Shown: positions 34,101 to 46,072, counted from the first letter of the stretch. The stretch is 64,000 nucleotides of DNA from Locusta migratoria (GCA_026315105.1 CM048750.1:163026549-163090548), one strand, 5' to 3'. Program-made: numbers and translations. The notes: generated by a model not told the origin, from the sequence alone.

Positions 34101-34134
34101 GTAAATATACCGGCAATGTTGGGTATTCAGCTAG
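34101..34134 (+). mobile_element. Helitron 3' terminus
   Basis: A hairpin taccggcaatgttgggta (helix of G-C and G-U pairs with one bulge) is followed by ttcagCTAG and then T. A GC hairpin a few bases before CTRR, with T after it, is the Helitron end signature. The 5' end is not located. Confidence 0.5.
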
Positions 34135-34819
34135 TTTGTAATAAAATACTGTCTGAAAGAAACTGAACAAAAATTCAGTCACATCTTGAGAACATTGCAA
34201 AATGGTCCAAAAACTGGTAGTTTGCTTTCAGTGTTAGGATATTTTTTTTAAAATGAAGCACTTTGACACACAAAAATAGTAGTATCCAACAACTAAAATA
34301 TCAATGGTCAACTCATACAAATACCTGGTTATAACAATTTGTAGAAAATTGTGCTCTCGTCAATAGTTTACCGAGGAAAATCTTCAATCGCCCACCACAC
34401 AGATACTATTTGTCCAGGGGCCAATGAAGAAACAGCAGTGGGCCATGCCTCTAGGAGTTCCTTTGGAGTTTAATCAGAGTGATATTTGGCATCTGTTATA
34501 AGTGATTCGCAATGCAGTTCGACATTTTCCTACAGTGGACGGCATAGGAAAAGCACTGCTAAGCCAAACTGAACAGTGTGTGTGTTTATTGAATCAAACT
34601 GATACTTACTTGTCACAGAAACAATAAACATTTTGTGCCCATAATAGTGCGATTGGAACACAATGCACCACCCTATTTCCAGCTGCTCTTGCATAACAAA
34701 TGTTCATTTAATTTAACATGTACTCAGTGCCACAGCTACGAAGAGCTAAAGATAAGTTTACTTTTAATGAAGTGTTCTGTTTAGTTGATTGACTGACTTA
34801 TTGCAGTTAGTGTGTCTGA

Positions 34820-35043
34820 AGTGGACATGGCATGTTCAAATGTTTGTAGAGCTTATGGGACTTAGCTACGGGGTCATCAGGCCCTAAACTTACAAACTAC
34901 ATGGGAACTAGCTTAAACTAAGGACAGCACAAATATCCATGCCCGAGGGGGGGGGGGGATTCAAAGCCCCGACCGTAGTGGCCACGCAGACTCTGACAGG
35001 CGCGCCACAGACGGTTCGGCCACCGCGGCCAGTGGACATGGCA
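34820..35043 (-). mobile_element. Full-length tRNA-derived SINE with 13-bp target duplication
   Basis: The duplication agtggacatggca is at 34,820-34,832 and 35,031-35,043. On the minus strand the head ggccgcggtggccgaaccgt (A box) begins at about 35,030, and the tail ends as tttgaaca. A G run of ten interrupts the B-box region on the plus strand. It is the same family as the SINE at 29.9 kb. Confidence 0.85.
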
Positions 35044-36120
35044 GATATGACACTGAATGATTAAAGAGTCTCAAATGCAGGTAAGAAAGTGGCAGATCAT
35101 GGCACATTGGAAAATACTAGGGAAATACCATCTACAAGGGAGACTGTCTAAAACACTCAAGTGGCCCATCACATAATGTTGCTCATGTGTACGAGACATA
35201 TAGCACTTAGGACTATCTAATGATATTTAACACACATAAAAAAGAACAGCACAATTGGTCACTTTTTTTTTTTTTTTTTTTTCAATCCATGGGAGAGGAT
35301 CACAAAGCTGAAAGAACTGTAATGGTACAAACTTTAAGATATACACCAACTACCTTAATAAGTATCAAGAACTATCTTAAATAATGGAAAAATGAATATA
35401 TTGCAACTACCCTATACATCACTCACATAAGAAATGCAAAGATAAGATTACATTAATTACAGACGATACAGATGAATTTAAGCAAACAATCCTTGCATGA
35501 ACCATACATGAATGGAATTGCAGAAAGTCTGAATAACTGGTACACCAGGATGATCCTCTGCAATGCATTACATATTGTTTTTAACCATGTGATGCATGAA
35601 TTACCAACAAACCAGGAGAAACCTTTGAAATTGTGTTTGCATAGTAAAGCACAATATCTACTATCATAAAATACAAAAATTTATTGCAATTTACTACATA
35701 AACAGAAAAATACAGTGATGGCCACTGAATTGGACACTGTGCGTTTGACACCTCCAGTGTTCTTTCCTTGATTTTTCTACGGAAACTTGCACGTAGAGAA
35801 TCATTGCTTTTAGTACCAGTTTCCTATGCCTCTTGAAAGTGAAATGGTGAGATGCATTTCAAAACCGCTCGCTGCAATTCCACGCTCTCCATCCTGTCAT
35901 GCTCCCGCCTCTGAATTAAAAATTGATGCTTGGATGTTCATCTGGCAGCACTTACAGTGCAGTACCTAGAAGAAGGGTCCCCAGGGAGTGGATCTGATGA
36001 AATGCGAGTTGAAAAAAGAACACAGATGCAAAGAAATACGACCAATATCAGCCGTCCACTACAGTGGACGCTATGCACCACAGGGTTAAGAATATAGATG
36101 TATATTCTTGTAATCAATTC
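35044..36120. other. Unassigned about 1.1 kb
   Basis: A T run of about 19 is near 35,264. A 65-codon plus frame (35,472-35,669) and a minus segment near 35,745-35,850 (NDSLRASFRRKIKERTLE) are protein-like but lack a complete splice-site pair. They are listed as rejected. Confidence 0.35.
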
Positions 36121-36609
36121 TACATCTACATCTACATAGCTACTCTGCAAATCACATGTAAGTGCCTGGCAGAGGGTTCATTAACCACTTTCATAATCTT
36201 TCTCTACTGTTCCATTCTCTAATAGTGCGTGGGAAGAAAGAACATCTAAATTGTTCCGTTTTTGATCTGGTTTCTCTTATTTTATTGGGATGGTTATGTC
36301 TCCCTATGTAGGTTGGTGCTAGCAAAATATTTTCACATTCAGAAGTAAAAGTCGGTGATTGAAACTTCGCAAACAGATCACGCCGCAATGAATAATGTCT
36401 TTCTTTTAAAGATTTCCATCTCGAATTGTGCAACATTAAGACTAGGAACACTAATAATGTCTGCGTTGATCGCTCCATTTTGTCTCTACAAATATCTACA
36501 TCCATCTTCCAGTAAGCTAATAGATTGTAAATTTTTAAAATATTTCTAAAGCATTTCTTTTTGCATGTTGCAAGTAAGTGGACAACATCTTTCCCACATG
36601 TGACAATAT
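36121..36609 (-). repeat. Non-LTR element 3' end with tacatc tail
   Basis: The tail reads tctacatctacatctacat at the left (36,120-36,138). In minus orientation it is preceded by coding-like residues SFFPRTIREWNSRERL (from 36,191), a common C-terminal phrase of LINE reverse transcriptases, and by SRWKSLKERHYSLRRDLFAK. The phrase gtgcctggcagagggttcat marks a widespread locust-type repeat. The catalytic domain is absent. Confidence 0.6.
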
Positions 36610-36895
36610 TGTTGCGTTGAAATGAAAACATGCTTGACTATGGAGGCAGGGTTGTCAACTGAACACAGCACTTACTCTGAAATCAGGTTTATTGTGAACT
36701 GAAACATACACGCAGCAATGACTGCCTCTCGAGCAGAGTACTCTGCTATTTATACACAGACAGACTGTACCAGGAATTATAAGAATAGTTAAAATAAGAA
36801 ACATGTATAACATTCTGTAAATGTTAATTACAAAGTAATAAAGTTTTACCGGTGGAGGGGATTGAACCAGCGACCTTCAGCACCGCATTGGTCAT
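36610..36895 (-). repeat. Solo or partial LTR of the Gypsy family at 42.6-45.4 kb
   Basis: It aligns closely with 45,099-45,400: gttgtcaactgaacacagca, cttactctgaaa, gaaacatacacgcagca, gagcagagtactctgct, gaaccagcgaccttcagcac. No Gypsy coding is attached on its right, so it is a solo or severed LTR. The alignment stops just after gcaccgca in both copies. Confidence 0.7.
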
Positions 36896-37219
36896 CAGTC
36901 ACTTTTCCAGTCACAGAGATGACATAAAAGATCATTAAAATGGGACAGAAAATGTTGAACTACATCAAACTGTAGATGGAAGACATTATAAATAAAAGAA
37001 GCAAATAAAATGGGAGAAAGAGGAGAAATTTAAAAGAATACCAGAGTGTCTACGCTGCAAGTTCACAGAAATAAAAGAACATACAGCCACTCTATAACAC
37101 ATTAAAATCACCAGCCTAAAAAAATATTAAGCAGGTGCAGAGCAAAGTAATAAATCATAGTCAATAAACATCATATGGAATTATATAATCCACTGTTACG
37201 AATAAAATTCAAAACAGAA
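36896..37219. other. Unassigned spacer
   Basis: AT-rich, purine-biased on the plus strand. It may include the 3' tail of LINE copy 2 but I cannot fix its end. Confidence 0.3.
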
Positions 37220-40000
37220 TCAGCTAGAGCCACTGTCACTTAAAACTACATTTAAGGAGTGAGGAAGATTAAAACACTGTCTTTGAGCGGTGAAATAAGG
37301 GCATTGCATTAAGATTTTGGTGACTGTCAAATGCTCACCACATTGACACTGAGGAGGGTCCCAGGACACAGAAGGTAACCATGCGTCAGCCAAGTATGGA
37401 AGATACGGAGTCGGCAGAGGACGACAGAATCTCTGCGGGGAGTCCACATGGAGGATCTCCACATGATCGTTGTCTCCTTTATTGCCCATAATTTGTTGGG
37501 TGTTTGGAGGGAATGCCATTCTACATCCCAAAGCTCAAGAACTCGACTGTATAACTGCAAATGGAGGTCATTAACTGGGATACCTATAGCCAAGGTAGCT
37601 TTATGAATAGCCTTCTTTGCTAACCTATCGCAACATGTCATGGAGTTCATAGAAAGAACCCTGACTGCGCACATTGATTGATGGCATATAAGGATACTTG
37701 GATGGCCTCAGCCAAAGGATGGCGAGGAAAGCACTGATTGAGGGCCTGTAGGCCACTCAGGAAGTCACTGCAAATGAGGAATGACTCCCCAGGGCAGGCA
37801 GAAATAGGCTCGAGTGCACAAAGAATGGCCAACAGCTGCGCAGTGAACACACTGCAGCCGCCTGGCAGGAAATGCTGTTCGTTGTGTCCTGCATGTATAT
37901 AAGTCAAGCCAACTAGACCTTCTGCCATCGAACCATCTGTGTACATCACTGTGGAGCCCCAGTATCCATCAAGAATTGACATAAATTGGCGGCGAAGGGT
38001 CTCAGGGTGGACAGAGTGTTTGGAGTTCTGTGACAAGTCCAGTTGAATAAGAGGTTGAGAAATGCACCATAGTGGTGTACACGACTGGAATTTGTACAGA
38101 GATGGTAGAGGAAGAGACTCCAAGTCACTCAGAAGAGACCGAACACGAACACTAACACTAACTGTCAAACCCGATCTCGCCCGCTGTTGTGGAATAGGGA
38201 GTACTCCATTCAGAAAAAGAAGATGGTAGTTGGGATGAGTGGGCATACCATAAACGTGGGCTGTGTAATTCACCAGCAGTTGTTGCCATGTGACTTGCAG
38301 GGGAGGCACCCCAGCCTCCACAAGGAGACTATCCGTGGGGCAGGTTCAGAAAGCCCCAGTCGCGAATCGAACTCCACAGTGGTGGATAGGGTCCAGCACC
38401 TGATGCACCAATGGAGATGTGGAACCATATGTTATGCTCCCATAATCAAGTCATCACAGGACAAGAGCTTTATAGCATTGCAACAGGGTCTTCCAGTCTG
38501 AACCCCAAGTGGTACTGCTAAGGCAGCAGAGGGTGTTGAGGTGCCGCCAGCGAATATGTGCTCGCCATGTGAGCCAGTTATCAAATAGCAGTCCTAGAAA
38601 TTGATGTGTTTGGCTGTCAAGATACAACTATGGATGTGGGTGGACTGGCCGTCGATGAAAGAAGTACATAATGCACATTTTAGCAGCAGAAAATTGGAAC
38701 CTGTGGGAGAGAGCCCATGTCTGCACCTTGTGTATGGCTCTCTGCAGCTGGCGTTCTGCAACACACATGCTAGATGAGCTAAAATATACGCACAAGTCGT
38801 CAGCATACAATGAAGGGGATACTGACGACCCGACTGCTGTTGCTAAGCTGTTAATGGCCACTAAAAACAGTGGGACACTTAAAACAGAGCCCTGAGTGAC
38901 CTCATTCTCCTGGGCATGAAGGGTACTGTAGGATGCACCAACTTGAACATGAAAGTTATGGACATTTAAAAAATTTTGTATAAAAAGTGGGATTGAGCCC
39001 CGGAGACCCGACCCATGTAGTGTGGTTAAAATGTGTGTCGCCAGGTTGTGTCATACGCTTTCAACAAGTCAAAAAACAAGACTACTAGATGGTGATGTCA
39101 AGAGAATGCTGTCTGGATAGACCAAATTATCCAAGATCGAGTGCCCCTTACAGAAACCACCTTGACATATGCCAGCAGGCCCCGTGATTCAAGGAGCCAA
39201 GACATCCACCGGCTTACCATGTGTTTGAACAATTGACAAAGGACATATGTAAGGCTAATGGGCTGTCCACATCTAGAAGGTCCTTACCCAGCTTATGCAC
39301 TGGGACAATGGTGCTCACTCACCACTGTGACTGGAAGACACCACCACTTCAGATGCAATTAAACAACACAAACACATCACTTTGAACCACCAGGCAGATG
39401 TTTCAACATCTGATTATGGATTCCGACCAGCCCAGGGATGGAGTCAGGGCAATGGGCTAGTGCACAGACAAGCTCCCACTCACTAAATGGAGTGTTATAC
39501 ACTTTAGGGTGAGGTGAAATAAATGAAAGGTGTTTGCTCTCCATTCGCTGTTTTAATGTACGGAAGGCAGGTTGATAATTTTCGGATGCAGCGGCGCAAT
39601 CGTAGTGCTCAGTAAAAGCCTCAGCGATAGCGCCTTGATCCGTAAATACAGCCCCTTGGATAGAGATCCCAGGTATTGCTGCCTGGAGCTGGTAGCCATA
39701 CAGGTGTCAGATCTTTGTCCAGACTCGTGAAGGAGAAGTACGTGACCCTATGGTGGATACGTAATGTTCCCAACATTCCTGTTTTTGCCTCCATATTATC
39801 TGGCGAACACGAACACGGAGTTGTTTAAAAGCAATAAAATTATAGTGATGGTTGTCGCTTGTAGCACTGAAGGGCACACCTATGGTCTCGAATGGCTTCT
39901 GTGACTTCCGACAACCACCAAGGCACTGTCCTTTACCAGAAGCATTCCGATGACTGTGTGCTCTGCAGCAGATAAAATTTTCTGAGTGACAGTCACAACA
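37220..40000 (-). pseudogene. LINE copy 2 ORF2: RT, RNase H and C-terminal Cys/His region
   Basis: The RT palm has SLYADDLCVYF near 38,800, with thumb to 38,330. RNase H lies in 37,647-38,321: VMYTDGSMAEGLVGLTYIHA (first Asp), VFTAQLLAIL where the catalytic Glu reads Gln, and ICSDFLSGLQALNQ (third Asp). The C-terminal part is in two frames (37,220-37,674), with VVLCRLRIFHTWLTHGYLL and CQCGEHLTVTKILMQCPYF, the terminal zinc-binding motif of I/R1-like ORF2. The upstream fingers (39,000-40,000) are broken by stops. Confidence 0.85.
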
Positions 40001-40074
40001 ATAGTGTCATCTGAGAGAGGTCCAAGAGTGGGAGCAGGAACAAATTCGTCCCAATTTGCCCTGTTTAAAGCCCA

Positions 40075-40659
40075 TCAGGGAAGGTGTCCAGGGCAGTGAT
40101 GATAGGGTAGTGATATGAAGATAGGAAAGTGATCACTACCACACAAATCGTCATGTGTCCTCCAATGGAAAGATGGTAAGAGGCCAGGGCTGCAAACTGA
40201 CAAGTCAATAGCTGAGAAACAGCCATGCGCCACACTGAAATGCATGGGGGCTCCAGTGTTTAGAAGACAGAGATCAAGCTGGGATATCAAGTTCTCGATC
40301 TCTCTGCTGCGGTCACTGACCATTGCATCACCCCACAAGGTATTATGGGTGTTAAAATCACCCAGAAGTAGAAAAAGCAGCGGTAGCTGTGATATCAGTG
40401 TAGCCAGTGTGTATGGTGGTACATCACCATCTGGTGGAAGGTACAGGCTACAGATGGTTATGTCTTGTGGTATCCTTACCCTGACAGCCACAGCTTCTAA
40501 TGGCATCTGAAGGGGCACATGTTCACTACAGACAGAGTTAAGGATATACACACAGACGCCACATGAGACTCTGTTATACACAGGCCGATTACAATAATAT
40601 CCCCTGTAATCATGAAGGCAGGATCTGCATTGGTGGAAACCAGGTCTCCTAGAGAGCAA
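40075..40659 (-). pseudogene. LINE copy 2 APE-type endonuclease domain
   Basis: The 194-codon open frame holds most of an apurinic/apyrimidinic-like endonuclease, which nicks the target for target-primed reverse transcription. Motifs are ITICSLYLPP, LLLGDFNTHNTLWG (catalytic Asp and Asn), and CGSDHFPIFISLP (catalytic S-D-H). The key residues are intact although the rest of ORF2 is broken. LINE copy 1 lacks exactly this segment. The upstream N-terminal part (to about 40,790) is out of frame. Confidence 0.85.
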
Positions 40660-41167
40660 TGCAGAGAGCAGATGTTATGCTCAAAAGTTGACGCAGCTCA
40701 GCCAGGTGGGAGAAAAAACTACCGCAGTTTCACTGCAGAATGACACTGTCTTTGAGCTGATGGGCTATGAAAAAAATATAGAGCAGGTTATTCCATGGGG
40801 ACATCTGCAACCTTTTTGTCTCTGATAAGTCAAGAATCATAGATTACGTTGCATCACTCAGTGTGAGACCCTCAGGTGATGTGAGGATCTGTACCTCATC
40901 TTCTGAAGCAGAAGATGAGGGAAGCTGTGGCTCTGCAGTCATCACAGATTCCTTCTTTCTATGTGGCTTACCCTCTCGCTGCCCTTTTGCTTTGATAGCC
41001 GGGGAGGGCTTCTCAGTGGTGTAAGGAGTGGAGGAAGAGCAAGAAGCTCTTCGACCAGCAGTTTGGGGATCTTTAAGCCTACAGCTAGGATCCTCTGAAG
41101 CACTGTGAGAAGCTTCGTAAGGGGCTGTCCCGAGGCACCCCTTCCAAGCAAGAGGTGCCGGAGGAGT

Positions 41168-41934
41168 CTACTCCTTCTCCAACTGGGAGGTGGGGACTTG
41201 TGTCCCTGATGGTTGTGGCGGAGTTGCCTCCACAGTAGGTGCTACAGTAGTGGATGGAGGAGTGCCCCCACCCATCGAGGTAACAGCAGCAGACTGATGG
41301 CCCGTTGAAGGAGGCGCTACTGTGGGAGTCGTTCTCAGTCGAAGTGGGGAAGATGCAACAGCAGCAAAAGATGTAGTCAGATGCACTGGATTGAGCTGCT
41401 CATACTTTCTCCTCACTTCAGCATATGTAAGTCAGTCCAGAGTCTTGATCTCCATGACCTTCCGTTCCTTGTGCAGGATAGTACAGTCAGGCGAGCAAGG
41501 CGGATGTAATTGCCTACAGTTCACACATACGGGAGGTGGGGTGCACGGATAGTCCGGATGTGATGGACGCCCACATTCTCTGCATATAGGGCTGGAAGTA
41601 CATTGGGATGACATATGCCTGAACTTCCAGCACCTGAAGCACCTCATAGGGGGCGGGACATATGGCTTGACGATGCACCGGTAGATCATTACATTGACCT
41701 TCTCAGGCACTGTATCACCTTTGAAGGCCAGGATGAATGCACCAGTGGCAACCCTATGATCTTTGGGTCCCCTATAAATGCACCTAACAAAAACACCTCT
41801 CCATTCCAAGTTTCAGCACAGCTCGTCATCTGACTGTGACAGGAGATCCCAGTGATAAATGAGATCCTGGACCATGTTGAGCATCTTGTGGGGCGTGACA
41901 GAGACGGGAATATCATACAGCTTGTCACAGGCAA
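41168..41934 (-). pseudogene. LINE copy 2 ORF1 (Gag-like)
   Basis: 41,432-41,809 carries YRGPKDHRVATGAFILAFKG and three knuckles starting CFRCWKFRHMSSQC (the expected Gly reads Arg), then CRECGRPSHPDYPC and CVNCRQLHPPCSPDC. The threonine/proline-rich C-terminal tail continues in 41,168-41,416 and 40,942-41,151. The N-terminal part is at 41,689-41,934 in another frame. Layout equals copy 1. Confidence 0.8.
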
Positions 41935-42567
41935 GTAATGCCTTTGACAGGGGATACCATCTATATCAAGACAGCCCCACTTCTAGTTTTGGAGAAAGAC
42001 GCCCCCTTCCCATACTTGTCTTCGAGCTAGTCAACGAAGAACTGTGGCTTGATGGACGAGAAAGATTCACCATTGGTACAGGAGCAAATAAGATATTGCG
42101 GTGCGTACAGCTCTGATCTGTTTAAGGACCTGCGTTCCTCCCATGACGTAGCCAGGGAAGGGAACTACTTAGGGTCATATGCTGTGGCATCAGAATCTAA
42201 CTTCCCGTGCTTAGAAATGGCAGTTATATGTCTGCCCAAATTTTGTGATCGCTTTATGGTATTCCCACAAGCAGCTAAGGATCTAAAGGGCCACCCAGGC
42301 AGAGCCCCATTTGCCTGGGTAAGCCTATACAACTGAGGTGCGGCAGGTTCCTCAGAGATTGCTCCCTAGCAACTGATCAACCTCAACACCCATGCATCTC
42401 CTCGGCACATAGCACACCCTGAATTGAGGTTTCTTTTATAGAGGTTTGTACCGACCTCGCAACCCGGGCGATTAAGCCAAGATCCCTGGGCTCTGAAACA
42501 TACAAAATTCCACCGACATAGCCCACAGCTCAGGACCCTGGGTTTGCCAAGCCTGTACTCAGCAAAG

Positions 42568-43100
42568 CCCTCTATCTCTCAGCTTTGTCAACTTCGATTT
42601 GGCACCAGTAACCTGTCTGCATGTCCATAGTTGAGAAGTATGTAGCTCTTTTCAAGCAGTCTAAGGAGTCGCAAATGTGCGGCAATGGGTAGACATCTTT
42701 CCCTGTGATTTTGTTCGGCCACCAATAGTCGACACAGAATTGCCATGTGCCATCCTTCTTCTTTACGAGGACTACAGGAGACGACCAAGGACTCTCCGAA
42801 GGTTGAATAATGTCATCGTGCAAATCTTCTCCACTTTCTCTGAAATTATCTGTCTTTAAGCTGGTGACACTCTATACAAATGCTGGCTAATTGGTGGATG
42901 ATCTCCAGTATTGATACGGTGCCTTATCATGGGCCATTTCGTTGGACTTTTCTCCTGCTGGGGGTGTGAATGCACCCGAAAATTGGGGTAGTATAGCTAA
43001 CACCCGCTGTCGTTGTTCTTTGGTCAGTCTGGCAGTTCCACGGTTGTTTCCTCCAGCGTGTTGTCTGTACAAACAGCAGAGCATGTGTCTTCATTGATAA
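42568..43100 (-). pseudogene. Gypsy RT N-terminal part
   Basis: The frame 42,572-42,823 gives SESPWSSPVVLVKKKDGTWQ, FCVDY and YPLPHICDSLDCLKRATYFS then TMDMQTGYWCQIEVD, the first RT motifs of Ty3/Gypsy pol. The preceding linker (42,887-43,084) is in another frame. The catalytic YxDD part would lie beyond 42,568 and is absent. Confidence 0.85.
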
Positions 43101-43654
43101 CATTGAGCTCACCATCCTGGATTGGTTCAGCTGTCCCAACACACATTCCTTTGGGGATAAGTAGTGACTGCTTGTGAAATTAGTGATCCAAATCTCTCCT
43201 CGACCACTAGTAATGCTTATGATGGCCGCTGATATGTACATTTCTTTTGTGAACCTACTAAACTTTTTAATATTGACAAGCACGTCACAGTTTAACCAGT
43301 CATCTGTGTTTGCGACTGGAACTATTCTCATTGTCAACGACGGGATCATCACATTGTCAACAACAAATAACTTCCCAGAAAATTCTGTATTACTTCTACA
43401 GGTTTGAACGACATCCTTAATTTGCAGCTCAGATCTTCCACAGTCAATGATAGCTTAGGATGCCTGAAGGAAATACCATCCGAGGATGACATTATGACTA
43501 CATTCTGTTAAAATGACAAATTCAAATGGCTGGGTCCTGTTGTTGATGGTTATTCTTACGACACAAGTTCCTGCTGGCTGGACGTACTTCCCATTTGCGA
43601 CCTTCAGCACAGTTGCTTCCGTATCACAGAACATTGTCTTCTTTAGTGTGCGGT

Positions 43655-43735
43655 GTTAATTACCCAAAAATACAGAGAAAGAAGCTCCTGAATCAACCAG
43701 TGCCCAGACAGGTTGTTGTTTGTTTGTTATGGGAC
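43655..43735 (-). pseudogene. Gypsy aspartic protease active-site fragment
   Basis: Minus-strand translation gives VWALVDSGASFSVFLGN, the D-S-G-A active site of a retropepsin that matures Gag-Pol. A stop follows. The surrounding protease coding is broken by a SINE piece at about 43,712-43,765 and frameshifts. Downstream residues at 42,927-43,352 belong to the protease-RT linker. Confidence 0.7.
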
Positions 43736-43765
43736 TTAACTCGGGGTCATCAGTCCCTGGACAGA
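43712..43765 (-). repeat. SINE scrap inside the Gypsy protease
   Basis: tatgggacttaactcggggt and catcagtccctgg match the 3' part of the SINEs at 29.9 and 34.8 kb. Confidence 0.5.
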
Positions 43766-44257
43766 TTGGCCTTTGGTTATGATGTCAATGAGATTTCCAG
43801 AAATTTTAGTGACTGTCGTCCATGGATGATTTTCATCTGCTGTGGTCTCACCTCTGTAGATTGTCACCTCACTTAGTTTTCCTGGGCACGGTGGCTTGGG
43901 GAGCGGCTGGTACCTCGTCCAGGGTACAGTGATGGGTTTCTTCCCTTAGGTCGACTGAACTCATCAATAGGTGACTGCCTGGGATAGAACTGCTCTGATG
44001 GCTGACATCTTGTGGGAAAATATGACATGTCCACACACTGGTGTGTTGTCTTCTGTCCTCCAGTTGTTCTGCACGGCGTCATAGTTGCCAGAGGAGTTGG
44101 TTGTGGCTGCATTGGCTGGTTCCTAGGCTGTCGTTTGGTGGCTACAGCGTAAGTCATTGTAGGGCGCTGCCATTCTTCATGTTGGGTACAACTGGCGCGG
44201 ATAATGTCTGAAATACCTCTTCCTCAGTGGTATCGGCTTCCTCATGATTTACAGGGC

Positions 44258-44812
44258 TTACAACCACGGCCAGAATCTGATGCTTGCTCGGCTTATAGTC
44301 CCGGCTGACATAAATTGTTGTAATTCTTCCCTCCCAATTTGTTGTATGAGAGAAGCAAAGTCATGCTGGTCTTCGACAATGGCCATAAGGACTACATTGG
44401 GGAGTCTGTCAAACTTCTTTTGTCCAACCCTTTTCTGTTGAATCTCTTCAATCCGCTGGCACCACTTGATGAACTCTTCTGTCATAGAGACGTCTTTTAT
44501 AAGAATACCTTGGTACATGTCTTCTGCAATGCCCTTCATCAGGTGTATGATTTTGTCGGCCTCAGTCATATCCGGTTTAACTATGTTACATAGGGCCGAA
44601 ACATTCTGTATGTACGACTGTGTCGGCTCACCATGCCGTTGGGCCCGGTTCTTCAGTTGTTCTTCCGCCAAGCAGATTTGTCGCTGGCAGTGCCCAAATG
44701 TCTTCTTAAGTTCCGTCTGGAACGTTTCCCAGTCATTCAGCTTCTCTTCATTGTTTTCAAACCATTGCTGGGCTGTTCCATCAAGGTAAAAATAAAAGTT
44801 GACCAAACACAT
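44258..44812 (-). pseudogene. Gypsy Gag (retrotransposon gag domain)
   Basis: The 184-codon frame begins within the capsid-like domain: NFYFYLDGTAQQWFENNEEK, then LNDWETFQTELKKTFGHCQR, later PTQSYIQNVSALCNIVKPDM and MTEADKIIHLMKGI. This W-F...W..F pattern is the Retrotrans_gag fold that forms virus-like particles. The following nucleocapsid region (43,873-44,157) is proline/glutamine-rich with no clear CCHC left. The N-terminus before 44,812 is in decayed frames. Confidence 0.8.
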
Positions 44813-45098
44813 TGTATGATCCCACCTGTTATACTTGACGACTCGGTCAAACCCTTTTAGCCAATTGTTGGGGTCCTGTCCAGCATCTCCAGGATGGGTG
44901 TCTGATGTGCAGCTTGCTTACTGCTAGTTACTTGTCCATGGATCTTCTAAAGATATGGACTTTTGGAAGGATGTACTCAGTATATCCCTTGTATTCTGGT
45001 TATAGTCCATGTAAGTGATGGCTTTTATGTTGCCTAATAGGAGCGATGGCGATGCAGCTGTTGCACAGGATACCCTGCGCCTCCACCAAACAGTGTCA

Positions 45099-45430
45099 TG
45101 TTGAAATGGAAGCAGGCTTGACTTCGAAGGCAGTGTTGTCAACTGAACACAGCACTTACTCTGAAAGCTGGTTTATTGCGAAATGAAACATACACGCAGC
45201 ACTGACTACCTCTGGGGCAGAGTGCTCTGCTACTTATACACAGACAGAATGTACCAGAAATTAGAAGAATAGTTAACATGAGAAACATGTAGAAATTATA
45301 AGTGAACATAAGAAACATATAGAACATTCTGGAAATGATAAATACAAAGAAATAAATTTTTGCCGGTGAACAGGATTGAACCGGTGACCTTCAGCACCGC
45401 AATGTGATGCTATACACTGTGCCATGCTAG
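45099..45430 (-). repeat. Gypsy 5' LTR with tRNA-like segment
   Basis: It begins (plus) tgttgaaatgg and matches the LTR at 36.6 kb. Its distal part (45,363-45,430) contains, on the minus strand, an A-box-like tggcacagtgtatagcat and B box ggttcaatcct. This tRNA-like part is partly shared with the other LTR (accttcagcaccgca), then diverges, so it may be a SINE next to the LTR or part of it. Confidence 0.55.
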
Positions 45431-46072
45431 TAGATGGATAACTTATGGTCTTACGGCAATATGCACAAACATGTAGAGAATCAGAAAAATATGTTACAAA
45501 CAATGTAGGTAATGCTGTTTAAGTACAAGCTATAAAAGTACAAATGTTTTCAAGAATCAGTCCAGTATAAAGAGTTTGTTACAAATGAAGATGAAATATT
45601 GTGGAGTTCCGTACCACTGCAGTAGATGTGATGTGAATGCATTTACCAGACCTGTAAATAATGCTCGCAGATATAAGCAATAAGGGGTAAGGGTGAAACT
45701 TTATTCAGTTCTGTTGTGTAATTTTTTTCGTGTGTTCAGTATACAGAAAAGTGTTTGGCACAGTAGAGTAATCTGTGTTTGTGGACACACTGTGTCTCAT
45801 CATCCTATGCTGGATTAGCATGGCAAGTCACAAGATAACTTGTCATCCATTAAGGTGAATCCTTCACTGACATATTGCCAATCAGTTGCACTATATGTCA
45901 GAGGTTATCATCCCTGTACCATGCAGCCATTTGATTGACTTCTACGACCAACAGTGTGATACTGTGGCCCCACATAATGCCAACACAAAACATTTGTGGA
46001 GTACCACCTAGCTGCACTCACTTAGAAGTGTGTCTAAGACATTCATGCTGCCTCAAGAAACATTTACAGCAA
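45431..46072. other. Unassigned spacer
   Basis: No gene is recognised. Frames are short and codon use looks random. Confidence 0.3.

Larger units (their letters stand above)
37220..42567 (-). mobile_element. I-superfamily LINE copy 2, near full length
   Basis: On the minus strand the order is 5' leader (about 41,950-42,567), ORF1 (41,168-41,934), ORF2 endonuclease (40,075-40,659), RT (about 38,620-40,000) and RNase H plus C-terminal knuckle (37,220-38,321). The 5' edge matches that of copy 1. It abuts Gypsy coding at 42,568, so it either inserted into or was joined to that element. Many stops are present. Confidence 0.85.
42568..45430 (-). mobile_element. Gypsy-type LTR retrotransposon, 3'-truncated
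   Basis: Minus-strand order: 5' LTR (45,099 to about 45,400), gag (44,258-44,812), protease (about 43,655-43,735), RT start (42,572-43,084). RT is cut off at 42,568 by the 5' edge of LINE copy 2, and the rest of RT, RNase H, integrase and the 3' LTR are missing from this side. A related LTR lies at 36.6 kb, on the far side of LINE copy 2, so both may be parts of one Gypsy copy split by the LINE. Confidence 0.8.

Noticed and set aside
35472..35669. 65-codon plus frame after an attgcag acceptor-like site
   Set aside because: No polypyrimidine tract and no neighbour exon in phase.
35745..35850. Minus segment encoding NDSLRASFRRKIKERTLE
   Set aside because: Protein-like and followed by a GTGTCA that could be a donor, but the acceptor side is weak and phases cannot be tied to the other exons.
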